From Streptomyces sp. NBC_00273 (GTDB lineage Bacteria > Actinomycetota > Actinomycetes > Streptomycetales > Streptomycetaceae), in NCBI RefSeq assembly GCF_036178145.1, contig NZ_CP108067.1, positions 6,957,501-7,021,500 of the forward strand: a stretch of 64,000 nucleotides of DNA, in the 5' to 3' direction. The notes beneath the pieces are model-generated. The model saw only the letters and a program-made list of their open reading frames with translations, was not told where the DNA came from and made no database searches. Of the stretch, positions 42,785 to 56,487 are shown piece by piece (position 1 is the first letter of the stretch; each line of letters opens with the position of its first letter). Position numbers and translations under genes: made by a program.

Positions 42785-44856
42785 GAGCGTGCTGCCTCCT
42801 GTGCGGTGAGGTGGGCGAGGGTGTCGAAGCCGATGCCGTCGAAGCCGGGGACGGTGGTGGCGAGACGGTTCTTGAGGGGTGCGGTCCAGCGGTGCGGGAG
42901 CGCGTCCGGGGAGCCGGCGAGCAGCCCGGCGAGGGCGCCGGCGGTGGCGCCGTTGGAGTCGGTGTCCCAGCCGCCGGACACGGCGCGGCAGACGGAGCGG
43001 GAGAAGTCCCCGTCGGCGTGGGTGAGGGCGGCGGCGATCAGCGCGGTGTTGGGGACGGCATGGACCCAGTGGTAGTGCCCGTAGCGGGCGTGCAGTCGGT
43101 CGACGACGCGGTCGAAGTCCGCCTCCTGCCCGGCCGCCCGGATCCCGAAGCGGACGGCCTCGGCGAGGCGCGAGCGGGGCGGTACGAAGGCCAGCCCGGT
43201 CCGGAGCGCGATGTGGACGTCCGACCGGCCGGTGGCGGCGGTGGCGGTGGCGGCCGCGACGAAGAGGGCGGCGTAGACGCCGTTGCCGGTGTGGGTCAGG
43301 GCGGCGTCCCGGTAGGCCTGGGCCGCGGCGGCGGCCGGATCGCCCGGATTGGTCCAGCCGTGGACGTCGGCGCGGATGAGGGCGCCGATCCACTCGCGGA
43401 AGGGGTTGTGGTGGGTGGCGGTGACGGGCGGCTCCAGGCCGAGGAGGAGATTGCGGTAGGCGATGCGCTCGGCGGTGAAGGTCCGCCCGGCCGGCAGCTC
43501 GTCGAGCCACAGGCGGGCCACGTCGGCGGTGGTGAAGCCCTTGCCGTGGCGCTGGAGGAGGAGCAGGCCGAGGAGGGGGTAGTTGAGGTCGTCGTCCTCG
43601 GGCATGCCGTCGATGTTCTCGGCGAGGGAGGTGGGGGCGGAGCGGCGGTTCCAGGGGTACGCGGCCAGGACCTCCGGCGGGACGCCGCGTTCGCTGAACC
43701 AGTCGTCCAGCGGCCAGTTGCCGGCGGCGCGGGCGAGCGCCCGGATCCCCTCCAGGGGCAGCTTCTCGACGGGCTTCCCGAGCAGGCACCCGACGGCCCG
43801 CCCGAGCCAGGCGGCTTCCAGCCGGGTGGCCTCCGGCCCGGTCCGCAGCAAGGGTTCCGGCGCCGTGCCGGGCGGTTGCGCCGTGCGGGGTGGCGCGGCT
43901 GCGGGCGCGGCGGTCCGCACGTGTTCCCGCCCTGCGGGCGGTGTCCCTGCTGCGCGGGGTGGGATGCGGCCGGGGACCGGTCCCGTGCTCGTGGGCGCCT
44001 GCTCCGGGTGGGACCGGACGCGGGCGCGGTCCGCGGGCCGTGGCCGCCCCGCTGCGGGCATCGGCGCGGGGCCGGGAGCGGCGGGAGGCGGTCCGGGGTC
44101 CGGGGCGGGGCTCCGGTCCCCGCCGCCCGCAGCCGGGTACGCGGGCGGAGCCGCGTTCCTGCTGCCCGGCTGCGGTTCGTGGGTTCGGCCGTCGGGGCAG
44201 GTGTGTGGCTGTGCCGTCGGGCGTTCGGGATCCCGATCGGGCCGACTGCTCGCTGTGCGGGTCGGGGCAGCTCCGGGGGTGGTGGGCCGCGTGTGTTCCT
44301 CCCCTGCGGGCGGCGCTCCTGCTGCGTGGGTCCGGGCCTGGGCGCCGACTGCCAGCGGTGGTGGTGGTTCCGCTGCGCGGGGCGGCGCGGGGGCGGGTGT
44401 GGCGGGCCCGAGAGGTCGGGCCGCGTGCATGTCGTCGGGTTTCGGGGCCGGGTCGGGCACGGTGATGCGGGCTGTGGCACCGGGGTCGGGCCGTGGAGTC
44501 GGGGTCGGGAGTTCGGCGGGTGGTCGGGGGGCTTCCGCGGCCGCGGCAGGTGGCCAGGTGGCTCGGATGGCCGGCCAGGACCGGGGCTCGTCGGCTGCGG
44601 AGCTGGGCGGGAGCTGCGCCAGGTCGTCGAGGAGGCGGGTGGCGAGGGCGCGCAGTTCCGGTGGGGCCGGGGCGGGGGAGGCGCCGGCGCGGTCGGGGGC
44701 CGGGTTGCCGCCCGCCGCGAGCCAGGCGCGGAGGGCGGCGGCCGGGTTCCGGCCGTCCTCCGCGGCCTGGCGCAGCTCGTGCCCGACCAGGTCCTCGGGC
44801 TGGGCCCAGGTCAGCCGGACGGGCCGGTCGGCGGGGCTGCGGTCGCAGGTGGTCAT
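42781..44856 (-). CDS. ADP-ribosylglycohydrolase-family protein with long Pro-rich insert (member A)
   Basis: The 691-residue protein has three parts. Residues 1 to about 90 form a small helical domain (WAQPEDLVGHELRQAAEDG). Residues about 90-340 are a Pro/Ala-rich linker. Residues about 345-691 are an ADP-ribosylglycohydrolase-like domain with AWLGRAVGCLLGKPVEKLP, the acidic cluster MPEDDDLNYPLL, and GGWDTDSNGATAGALAGLL. The canonical GD of the first motif is GC here. The ATG start overlaps the upstream member B stop. The substrate is unknown. Confidence 0.82.
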   Translation of the reverse strand: MTTCDRSPADRPVRLTWAQPEDLVGHELRQAAEDGRNPAAALRAWLAAGGNPAPDRAGASPAPAPPELRALATRLLDDLAQLPPSSAADEPRSWPAIRATWPPAAAAEAPRPPAELPTPTPRPDPGATARITVPDPAPKPDDMHAARPLGPATPAPAPPRAAEPPPPLAVGAQARTHAAGAPPAGEEHTRPTTPGAAPTRTASSRPDRDPERPTAQPHTCPDGRTHEPQPGSRNAAPPAYPAAGGGDRSPAPDPGPPPAAPGPAPMPAAGRPRPADRARVRSHPEQAPTSTGPVPGRIPPRAAGTPPAGREHVRTAAPAAAPPRTAQPPGTAPEPLLRTGPEATRLEAAWLGRAVGCLLGKPVEKLPLEGIRALARAAGNWPLDDWFSERGVPPEVLAAYPWNRRSAPTSLAENIDGMPEDDDLNYPLLGLLLLQRHGKGFTTADVARLWLDELPAGRTFTAERIAYRNLLLGLEPPVTATHHNPFREWIGALIRADVHGWTNPGDPAAAAAQAYRDAALTHTGNGVYAALFVAAATATAATGRSDVHIALRTGLAFVPPRSRLAEAVRFGIRAAGQEADFDRVVDRLHARYGHYHWVHAVPNTALIAAALTHADGDFSRSVCRAVSGGWDTDSNGATAGALAGLLAGSPDALPHRWTAPLKNRLATTVPGFDGIGFDTLAHLTAQEAARS

Positions 44857-45998
44857 CGGGGGTCTGCGATCGCGGCGAAGGCCGCCTCGTGGGAGCGGCG
44901 GCGGGAGCGGTCGAGGGCGAAGATCTCCCGGGCCACCGCGGCCAGCGCGTCGGCCGGGGCGTGCAGGTCGAGTCGGCTGGCCTCGGCGACCTGCTTGGCC
45001 CAGGCGGCCGGGACCGCGGCTTCGCCGCCCAGGGCCCCGGCGATCGCCCCCGCCATGGTGGCGATGGAGTCGCAGTCCCGGCCGTAGTTGACCGCACCCA
45101 GGACCGCGGTCTCGTACCGTCCGTCCGCGACGAGCAGCATCCCGAGCGCGACCGGGAGTTCCTCGATGGCATGGAGGCGGGAGGGACGGCGGGCGTCGAG
45201 CGACGGGCTGCGGTAGTCCGGTCCGACCGAGTCGTACGGGGTCACCGCCGCCCGCAGCGGGGCCAGCGCCGACTCGAAGTCCCGGTGGCCGGAGGCCACT
45301 TCGCGGACGGCCGCGATCGCTTCGCGCGTGCCGTCCTTGGCCAGGGACAGGGCCGCGTCCACCACCGACGCGGCCGTCGCCCCCGGCACGCACGCGGCCG
45401 CCACCGCCGCCGCGAACACGCCCGCCGCCTCCCGCCCGTACGAGGACTGGTGCGCACCGGCGACGTCCAGCGCCTCCGCGTACGCGCCCGCCGGATTGCC
45501 CGCGTTGGCGATGCCCACCGGGGCCATGTACATCGCCGCGCCGCAGTTGACGATGTTCCCGCTGCCGGCCTCGCGGGGGTCGACGTGCGCGTAGTGCAGC
45601 CGGGTCACGATCCACTTCTCGGCGAGGAAGATCCGCTGCAACGGCAGGGCCTCGGCCTCCAGTTCCGGGATCCAGCGGGGCGTGGACATCAGGTCGGGGA
45701 CCAGGTGATCGGCGATCGCGTAGGCGTCGAGGTGGTCCCGTACGGCCTCGTACACCCGTACCAGCGCGTGCGTCATCAGGGTGTCGTCCGTGACGTGCCC
45801 GTCGCCCTTGTGGTACGGGGCGATGGGGCGGGCCGTGCGCCAGTCCTCGTGCCAGGGGCCGACGATGCCGTGCACGCGGCCGCCGTGCCGTTCCACGATC
45901 TGGTCCGGAGTCCAGCCCTCCACCGGGCCGCCGAGCGCGTCGCCGACGGCGGCTCCGACGAGAGCGCCGCGGGCCCGGTCCTCCAACGTGAGCGTCAT
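44853..45998 (-). CDS. ADP-ribosylglycohydrolase-family protein (member B)
   Basis: The 381-residue protein has the full metal-binding motif set of the DraG/ARH family: RGALVGAAVGDALGGPVEG, GHVTDDTLMTHAL, and NYGRDCDSIATMAGAIAGALGG. These enzymes hydrolyse ADP-ribosyl or other ribosyl glycosidic bonds using two Mg ions. The ATG start lies seven bases after the member C stop. Of the four relatives here it is one of the two most likely to be catalytically complete. Confidence 0.9.
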   Translation of the reverse strand: MTLTLEDRARGALVGAAVGDALGGPVEGWTPDQIVERHGGRVHGIVGPWHEDWRTARPIAPYHKGDGHVTDDTLMTHALVRVYEAVRDHLDAYAIADHLVPDLMSTPRWIPELEAEALPLQRIFLAEKWIVTRLHYAHVDPREAGSGNIVNCGAAMYMAPVGIANAGNPAGAYAEALDVAGAHQSSYGREAAGVFAAAVAAACVPGATAASVVDAALSLAKDGTREAIAAVREVASGHRDFESALAPLRAAVTPYDSVGPDYRSPSLDARRPSRLHAIEELPVALGMLLVADGRYETAVLGAVNYGRDCDSIATMAGAIAGALGGEAAVPAAWAKQVAEASRLDLHAPADALAAVAREIFALDRSRRRSHEAAFAAIADPR

Positions 45999-46005
45999 GT
46001 CCGAA

Positions 46006-47586
46006 TCATCCCTTGGGTGAGGTGAGTTCCGTGGCCGCGAGGAGCGCGGCGAGTTCCACGAGGTCGGTGCCGGCGAGGCGGGGGAGGGCGCAGCCGGAGA
46101 GGGTGCGGCAGGCCTCGCGCCAGGCGGCGGGGATCGAGTCGCCGCCGCCGAGGACGCCGGTCAGCGCGCCGGCCAGGGCGGGGGCGGAGTCCGCTACGCG
46201 GGACAGGCAGGCGGCGGCCGGGACGGCCTCGGTCATCCTGCCGCGGGCGGCGGTGGCGAGGGCGAGGGCCACGGGGACGGTCTCGGCGGCGGCGATCCCG
46301 TAGCTGTAGACGTGGTCGACGATCTCGTGTTCGAGGGTGGGGACGATCGCGAAGGCGCCGCCGTCCTTGTGGGTACGGGCGAGGCGGACGGCGTGCCGGG
46401 CGTTGCGGCCGATCTCGGTGGCCTCGGGGAGCTGGGCGAGGGCGGCGTCCACGGCGGCGTCGACGGCGTCGTCGGCGCCGGTGGCGCTCAAGGCGGTGGC
46501 GATGGCGGCGGCCATGGCACGGGCGCCGTGCACCCCGTCGCCGTCCTGGGTGTAGCGGGCGTCGAACTCGGCGAGGTCGGCCGCGGCGCGGGCGTCGCCG
46601 GGATGCACGACGGCGAGGACGCAGGCGCGGACGCAGGCCGCGTCGTCGAAGTAGTGCGGGTTGTCGTGGCCGGTGGCGGGCGGGCGCAGGCCGGTGGCGA
46701 GGTTGCCGAGGCCGGCGCGGACGGAGATCCGGGCGCGGAGGGGCAGGACGGCGGACTCGACCTCGGGCGCGCGTTCCGCTGCCGCGGCGACTTCGGAGGC
46801 CAGGGCGTTCCACGCGAGGTCGATGGCGGCGCGCATCCTCCTCGATCTGCTGAGGTCGCTGAGGAGGACGCCGGCGGCGGTGAGCACGGACTCGGCGACG
46901 AAGGCGGCCCATTCGGCGTCGTCGGAGGGGCCGAGGCGGAGGGGTTCGGGGGGCTGGTTGAGGGCGATGGGGACGGGGAGGGTGGTGGTCGCGTTCTGCT
47001 CGGCGAAGGTGTCGAGCTCGCGGGTCAGGCGGCGGGTCCACTCGGGCATCCGGCTGGCGCGGTGGCGGGCGGCGGGCCACCCGGCCGCGTCGCCTGCGGC
47101 GAGCCCGAGGAGGAGGCCCTCGATCGGCCGGGCCCTTGCGGGGGGCTCGGCGGGACGTTGCGGGGCCGTCTGCCCGGCCCGCACCACGACCCGCGCCCCC
47201 GCCGCTCCCACGAGCTCCCCCCTGCCCGCGGCCAGACCTACGGGCCCCCGCCCACCCGGTGGCACGCCCCCGGGCCGAGGCGTTGCTGGGGGCGGGCCCG
47301 CTCCCGGGCCCGCCCCCGGAGCCGGGCCCGCGAGCTCCCGTTCGGCCGGGCCCGTACCCAGGGGCAGGGGCAGGGGCTGCGGCAGCGTGCCGGCTCGAGA
47401 CTCGCCGCGCGGGGGCGGGCTCCCGGGGCCGCGCTCGGTCGAGGGCAGGCACTCGGACCCCGGTTCCGCCGGGGTCGGGGCCGGACCCGGCAGCCGAAGT
47501 GGCGGTGCCTCGGCCCGGGCCTGACCGGCCGGGGTCGGGGTCGCCGGGGGCAGCGCCAGCGTCTGGTCGTCCGGGGTGGAGGTCAT
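46006..47586 (-). CDS. ADP-ribosylglycohydrolase-family protein with altered motifs (member C)
   Basis: The 526-residue protein has an N-terminal Pro/Gly/Ala-rich region of about 150 residues and then an ARH-like domain. The first motif is GLLLGLAAGDAAGWPAA. The second, usually TDDT, reads SDDAEW. The third, usually GxDxDT, reads SRVADSAPALAGALTGVLGG, losing the expected acidic pair. It may be catalytically altered or non-hydrolytic. The ATG overlaps the member D stop. Confidence 0.82.
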   Translation of the reverse strand: MTSTPDDQTLALPPATPTPAGQARAEAPPLRLPGPAPTPAEPGSECLPSTERGPGSPPPRGESRAGTLPQPLPLPLGTGPAERELAGPAPGAGPGAGPPPATPRPGGVPPGGRGPVGLAAGRGELVGAAGARVVVRAGQTAPQRPAEPPARARPIEGLLLGLAAGDAAGWPAARHRASRMPEWTRRLTRELDTFAEQNATTTLPVPIALNQPPEPLRLGPSDDAEWAAFVAESVLTAAGVLLSDLSRSRRMRAAIDLAWNALASEVAAAAERAPEVESAVLPLRARISVRAGLGNLATGLRPPATGHDNPHYFDDAACVRACVLAVVHPGDARAAADLAEFDARYTQDGDGVHGARAMAAAIATALSATGADDAVDAAVDAALAQLPEATEIGRNARHAVRLARTHKDGGAFAIVPTLEHEIVDHVYSYGIAAAETVPVALALATAARGRMTEAVPAAACLSRVADSAPALAGALTGVLGGGDSIPAAWREACRTLSGCALPRLAGTDLVELAALLAATELTSPKG

Positions 47587-48578
47587 CGGACGGCCTCGCA
47601 TTCCGGGGTGAGGAGGTCCGCGATGTCCAGGACGTGGTAGCCCCGCATCGAGGGGAGACAGCTGCCGCGGACCGGGCCGATGGCCGAGGCCCAGGCGGCG
47701 GGGATCGCGCCGGCGCCCGACAGTGCGCCGGCCAGGGCGCCCGCCACCGCCGCGGTGGTGTCGGCGTCGCGGCCCATGTTCACGGCGGTGAGGACGGAGG
47801 ACGGGAAGTCCCCCCGGCAGGCGGCGAAGGCTCCGAAGGCCAGGCCCACCGCCTCCGGGGCCAGGTCGGTCCACGGGTAGCCGCCGATGACCACCGCCGA
47901 GCGCACCGCCCGTTCGCCGCGCGGGGCGGCGGTGACCGCCCGGCGCAGGGAGCGGGCCGTCCAGGAGTCGGACGGGATGACGGACAGCGCCGCGGAGATC
48001 GCCGAGGCGGGGGAGCCGCCGGCCATGGCCGCGGCCACGCCCGCCGCGACCGCCTGGCCGCCGTAGATGCCCTCCCCGTCGTGGCTGACCGAGCCGTCGA
48101 TGGCGACGAGCCGGGCCGCTTCCGCGGGCCGGCCCGCGGCGAAGACGCCGAACGGCGCGGCCCGCATGGCCAGGCCGTCCGACCACGCGTGCCGGTGCTG
48201 CGCGGAGATGGGCGCGGCCAGGCCCCGGCGGAGGTTCTCCAGGGTGCCGCGCTCGGAGAACCCGGCGCCCCGGAAGGGGCCCTCGTCGAGGTCGGCGATC
48301 CAGTGGTGCCAGGCCCGTTCCACGTGGGAGACGGTGAGCGCCGAGCCGTGGCGGGCCAGCAACAGCCCCGAGAAGATCGCGTACTCGGTGTCGTCCGTGC
48401 CCGCCGGGTCCTCCGACACGAATCCCTCGATGCGGCCCCACTTCGCCCGGATCTGCGACGGCTTCATGTTCTCCGCGGGGGCGCCCAGCGCATCGCCCAC
48501 GGCGAGTCCGAGAAGAGCGCCCCTGGCCCGTTCGAGGAGGACCTGCGGATTGCATGCAATCAGCTTCATCGGCTCCAT
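47583..48578 (-). CDS. ADP-ribosylglycohydrolase-family protein (member D)
   Basis: The 331-residue protein contains ARGALLGLAVGDALGAPAE, GTDDTEYAIF and NMGRDADTTAAVAGALAGALSG, the complete metal-binding set. The ATG (MEPMKLIACN) follows GGGAGAGG at good spacing and is preferred to a longer frame. It is the first gene of a seven-gene minus-strand operon running through members C, B and A to ribokinase, CoA-transferase and CitE-like lyase. It is divergent from the VIT transporter gene. Confidence 0.9.
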   Translation of the reverse strand: MEPMKLIACNPQVLLERARGALLGLAVGDALGAPAENMKPSQIRAKWGRIEGFVSEDPAGTDDTEYAIFSGLLLARHGSALTVSHVERAWHHWIADLDEGPFRGAGFSERGTLENLRRGLAAPISAQHRHAWSDGLAMRAAPFGVFAAGRPAEAARLVAIDGSVSHDGEGIYGGQAVAAGVAAAMAGGSPASAISAALSVIPSDSWTARSLRRAVTAAPRGERAVRSAVVIGGYPWTDLAPEAVGLAFGAFAACRGDFPSSVLTAVNMGRDADTTAAVAGALAGALSGAGAIPAAWASAIGPVRGSCLPSMRGYHVLDIADLLTPECEAVR

Positions 48579-48828
48579 GGCGCGCCTCTCCCACATCGGA
48601 TGGGGCTCATCATGAGCCCTTGGGGGATTTGTGCCATGGCATGTGGTTTGTCGCTCGTCGCGAAACACCCCGCGAACACCCCCGTCACCCGGTCGCCGAC
48701 CCGCAAAAGCCCAGGTAAGTACGGCCTTCCTTGCTGGCGGGCAGCAGAAATCGTGCGTAGTTTCGAGGTGTTCAGGGGGAGCGGGGCGCGTCATGGCGCC
48801 CGTTCGCACATTTGGGGAGATTCCACGC
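48579..48828. other. Divergent promoter region of the ARH operon and the VIT gene
   Basis: The 250 bases contain no gene. GCCATGGC is a small palindrome near 48635. AGGTAAG with GCCTTCC near 48715 recalls half of an iron-regulator box but lacks the symmetric partner. I identify no firm operator. Confidence 0.4.
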
Positions 48829-49560
48829 ATGTCCATCATCGACATCGAAGCACCGCTGCACACCGCGCACCGCGACAACCACACCCACCGCGACGTCAAC
48901 GGTGGATGGCTGAGGCCGGCCGTCTTCGGTGCCATGGACGGGCTCGTCTCGAACCTCGCCCTGATGACCGGCGTGGCCGGCGGCGCCGTCGCCCCGCAGA
49001 CCGTCGTCATCACCGGGCTGGCGGGCCTCGCGGCCGGCGCCTTCTCGATGGCGGCCGGCGAGTACACCTCCGTCGCCTCGCAGCGCGAACTGGTCCTCGC
49101 CGAACTGGACGTGGAGCGGCAGCAGTTGCGCAAGCACCCGGTCGACGAGATGGAGGAGCTCGCCGAGCTCTACGTCTCCCGCGGCGTCGAGCCGCCGCTC
49201 GCCCGCGAGGTGGCCATGCAGCTGTCGCGCGATCCCGAGCAGGCGCTGGAGATCCACGCCCGCGAGGAGCTCGGGATCGACCCCGACGACCTGCCCTCGC
49301 CGCTGGTCGCCGCGGTCTCGTCGTTCGGTTCGTTCGCGCTGGGCGCGCTGCTCCCGGTCCTGCCGTACCTGCTCGGCGCCACGGCCCTGTGGCCCGCGGT
49401 GCTGCTCGCGCTGGCCGGGCTCTTCGCCTGCGGTGCGGTCGTCTCCCGGGTCACCGCCCGGTCCTGGTGGTACAGCGGCGTGCGCCAGCTGGCCCTGGGT
49501 GGCGCGGCCGCCGGTGTGACGTACATCCTGGGAACCTGGATCGGTGGAGCCATAGGCTGA
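48829..49560 (+). CDS. VIT1/CCC1-family membrane transporter
   Basis: The 243-residue protein matches the VIT family of Fe2+/Mn2+ exporters. GAMDGLVSNLALMTGVAGG and GLAAGAFSMAAGEYTSVASQREL are the first helices with the conserved acidic and Met residues. A cytoplasmic Glu-rich metal-binding helix pair (residues about 85-150) precedes three C-terminal helices. The ATG follows GGGGAG. It probably moves iron or manganese out of the cytoplasm. It stands alone. Confidence 0.88.
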   Translation: MSIIDIEAPLHTAHRDNHTHRDVNGGWLRPAVFGAMDGLVSNLALMTGVAGGAVAPQTVVITGLAGLAAGAFSMAAGEYTSVASQRELVLAELDVERQQLRKHPVDEMEELAELYVSRGVEPPLAREVAMQLSRDPEQALEIHAREELGIDPDDLPSPLVAAVSSFGSFALGALLPVLPYLLGATALWPAVLLALAGLFACGAVVSRVTARSWWYSGVRQLALGGAAAGVTYILGTWIGGAIG

Positions 49561-49876
49561 CCGCGGCTGGAGTGAGACACTATGCAGTACGCAACATAAG
49601 TAGTCCGTTACTCGGCGGTTTCGAATCCGTGTCCGCCGGGAATCAGACCAGGGCTCCGGGCAACGATGCCCGCCCTGCACCGGGACCTCCGCCTCGCGCG
49701 ACACCTCCGTAGAGCGCCGCGAAAGTCCCCTCTTTCTGCCTCGTGCAGTCCGCATGCTGGAATGACGTATCCGCTTCTCGGGATTGTCGTCATCATGTAA
49801 TCTGCACGAAATTTCGCAGAGGGCCAACGTCGTCCCTCGGCTATGCACATATGCCACGACGACGACGGGAGAGCCG
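49561..49876. other. gltB upstream region, no gene seen
   Basis: This 316-base gap contains short palindromes (CGAAATTTCG at about 49807, GCACATATGC at about 49845), a candidate -10 TAATCT at 49798-49803, and a possible GlnR half-site. No coding sequence, tRNA or riboswitch was recognised. Confidence 0.5.
49797..49812 (+). promoter_or_regulatory. Possible GlnR half-site upstream of gltB
   Basis: GTAAT, six bases, then GAAAT matches the GTnAC-n6-GAAAC pattern described for actinobacterial GlnR sites at eight of nine defined positions or near-positions. Only one half-site is visible, so the call is weak. Confidence 0.25.
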
Positions 49877-54464
<4,588 letters not shown>

Positions 54465-54472
<8 letters not shown>

Positions 54473-55925
54473 CCCGAAGGGCTTCCTCACCACCCCGCGC
54501 GAGACCGCCTGTACCCGTCCCGTCGCCGACCGGCTGAAGGACTGGAACGAGGTCTACGTCCCGGGCTCGCTGCTGCCGATCATCAGCAAGCAGGCCGGCC
54601 GCTGCATGGACTGCGGCATCCCGTTCTGCCACAACGGGTGCCCGCTCGGGAACCTGATCCCGGAGTGGAACGACTTCTCGTACCGCGAGGACTGGACCGC
54701 AGCGTCGGAGCGCCTGCACGCGACGAACAACTTCCCGGAGTTCACCGGGCGGCTGTGCCCGGCCCCCTGCGAGTCGGCGTGCGTGCTCGGCATCAACCAG
54801 CCGGCCGTGACCATCAAGAACGTCGAAGTCTCGATCATCGACAAGGCGTGGGACAACGGCGACGTCACCCCGCAGGCCCCGGAACGGCTGTCCGGCAAGA
54901 CGGCCGCCGTCATCGGCTCGGGCCCGGCGGGTCTCGCCGCCGCCCAGCAGCTGACCCGGGCCGGCCACACCGTGGTCGTGTACGAGCGCGCGGACCGCAT
55001 CGGCGGCCTGCTGCGCTACGGCATCCCCGAGTTCAAGATGGAGAAGGTGCACATCAACCGCCGCATCGAGCAGATGCGCGCGGAGGGCACCAAGTTCCGC
55101 ACCGGCATCGAGGTCGGCCGCGACATCACCGCCACCGACCTGCGCAAGCGGTTCGACGCGGTGGTCATCGCCGCGGGCGCGACCGTCTCCCGCGACCTGC
55201 CGGTCCCGGGCCGCGAGCTGAACGGCATCCACTTCGCGATGGAGTACCTGCCGCTCGCCAACAAGGTCCAGGAGGGCGACTTCATGGCGCCCCCCATCAC
55301 AGCCGAGGGCAAGCACGTGATCGTCATCGGCGGCGGCGACACCGGCGCGGACTGCGTGGGCACCGCCCACCGCCAGGGCGCGGCCTCGGTCACGCAGCTG
55401 GAGATCATGCCCAAGCCGGGCGAGGACCGAAACGCCAACCAGCCCTGGCCGACCTTCCCGATGCTCTACAAGGTCACCTCGGCCCACGAGGAGGGCGGCG
55501 AGCGGGTCTACTCCGTCTCCACCACCCACTTCGAGGGCGACGAGGACGGCAACGTCCAGGCCCTCCACCTGGTCGAGGTCGCCTTCGAGGACGGCAAGCT
55601 CGTCCAGAAGCCCGGCACCGAGCGCGTCCTCCCCGCGCAGCTGGTCACCCTGGCGATGGGCTTCACGGGCACCGACCAGGCGAACGGCCTGACCCAGCAG
55701 TTCGGCCTGGAGATGGACGCCCGCGGCAACATCGACCGCGACGCCTCCTACGCGACCAACGTGGACGGCGTCTTCGTCGCCGGCGACGCGGGCCGCGGCC
55801 AGTCGCTCATCGTCTGGGCCATCGCGGAGGGCCGCTCGGCCGCCCGCGGCGTGGACCGCTTCCTGACCGGCAGCAGCGCCCTCCCGTACCCGGTCAAGCC
55901 GACGGACCGCTCGCTGACGGTGTAG
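54465..55925 (+). CDS. gltD: Glutamate synthase, small subunit
   Basis: The 486-residue flavoprotein passes electrons from NADPH to GltB. The N-terminal 4Fe-4S Cys motifs are [17 protein letters not shown] and [17 protein letters not shown]- and NADPH-binding Rossmann motifs are [13 protein letters not shown] and [11 protein letters not shown]. The ATG start lies eight bases inside gltB, so the subunits are made together. A hairpin follows the stop. Confidence 0.95.
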
Positions 55926-55937
55926 TACCGGAAGCAC

Positions 55938-55958
55938 CCCGCCCCGCGAAGGGGCGGG
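55938..55958 (+). terminator. Hairpin terminator after gltD
   Basis: CCCGCCCC and GGGGCGGG are perfect complements around a 5-base loop, 12 bases after the gltD stop. Confidence 0.65.
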
Positions 55959-55999
55959 ACCCCTCATACGGTCCGCACAATGACGTGTGGAGCTCCCGA

Positions 56000-56043
56000 C
56001 ACAGCGCCCGCCACGTCCCCGACCAGGGGTGGCGGGCGCTGTG
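56000..56043. terminator. 15-bp perfect hairpin after the secreted-protein gene
   Basis: CACAGCGCCCGCCAC and GTGGCGGGCGCTGTG pair perfectly, with an additional inner CCCC/GGGG stem. It ends 12 bases from the stop of the minus-strand gene at 56056. Confidence 0.75.
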
Positions 56044-56055
56044 GCGTGTTCGGGG

Positions 56056-56487
56056 CTACTCGGGCTGGACGACCGTGGCGCCCCAGCGGGTGGACGGGGT
56101 CGAGGCGGTCACCCAGGCCCCGAAGCCGCCCTGGAGGCCGGCGCCGAGGGGGACGGTGACGCGCGCCGGGTCGGTCTCGGGGCAGTCGACCGTGAAGGGG
56201 GCCGGGTCGCGGTCCGGGTGCTCGTCGAGGTGGAAGGCCACCTCTATGCTGCCGCCGCCCGCGCAGCCGAAGGTGATGAACGTGTCCAGCCGGGACGAGA
56301 GGCCGCCCGTGACGAAGCCGCTGGAGCCGGCCTGCTCGGGTATCCAGATCAGCCCGTCGGGCCCCGGATAGCCGACGATCTCGCCCCCCGCCGAGGCCTG
56401 GGCCGTGCCGGCCGCAACCGTCAGCGTGAGTGCCGCGGCCAGTGCGGCGATCGCGGCGGCCTTGCCGCGCCCGTGTGCCTGCTTCAT
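56056..56487 (-). CDS. Small secreted protein of unknown function
   Basis: The 143-residue protein starts with a clear Sec signal peptide (basic KQAHGRGK, hydrophobic AAAIAALAAALTLTVAAG, cleavage near AQASA). The mature part of about 110 residues looks beta-rich and has two Cys (FGCAGG and VDCPE) that could form a disulfide. I recognise no family. ATG 56487 was chosen for its ribosome site (GGGGGA) and because it begins the signal peptide. Confidence 0.72.
   Translation of the reverse strand: MKQAHGRGKAAAIAALAAALTLTVAAGTAQASAGGEIVGYPGPDGLIWIPEQAGSSGFVTGGLSSRLDTFITFGCAGGGSIEVAFHLDEHPDRDPAPFTVDCPETDPARVTVPLGAGLQGGFGAWVTASTPSTRWGATVVQPE

Noticed and set aside
48700-48740. Iron-regulator box upstream of the VIT gene
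   Set aside because: Only one AGGTAAG-like half is visible with no symmetric partner at the expected spacing.
49605-49640. tRNA-like TTTCGAATCC loop near 49620
   Set aside because: No matching acceptor stem, D-arm or anticodon arm can be built around it.
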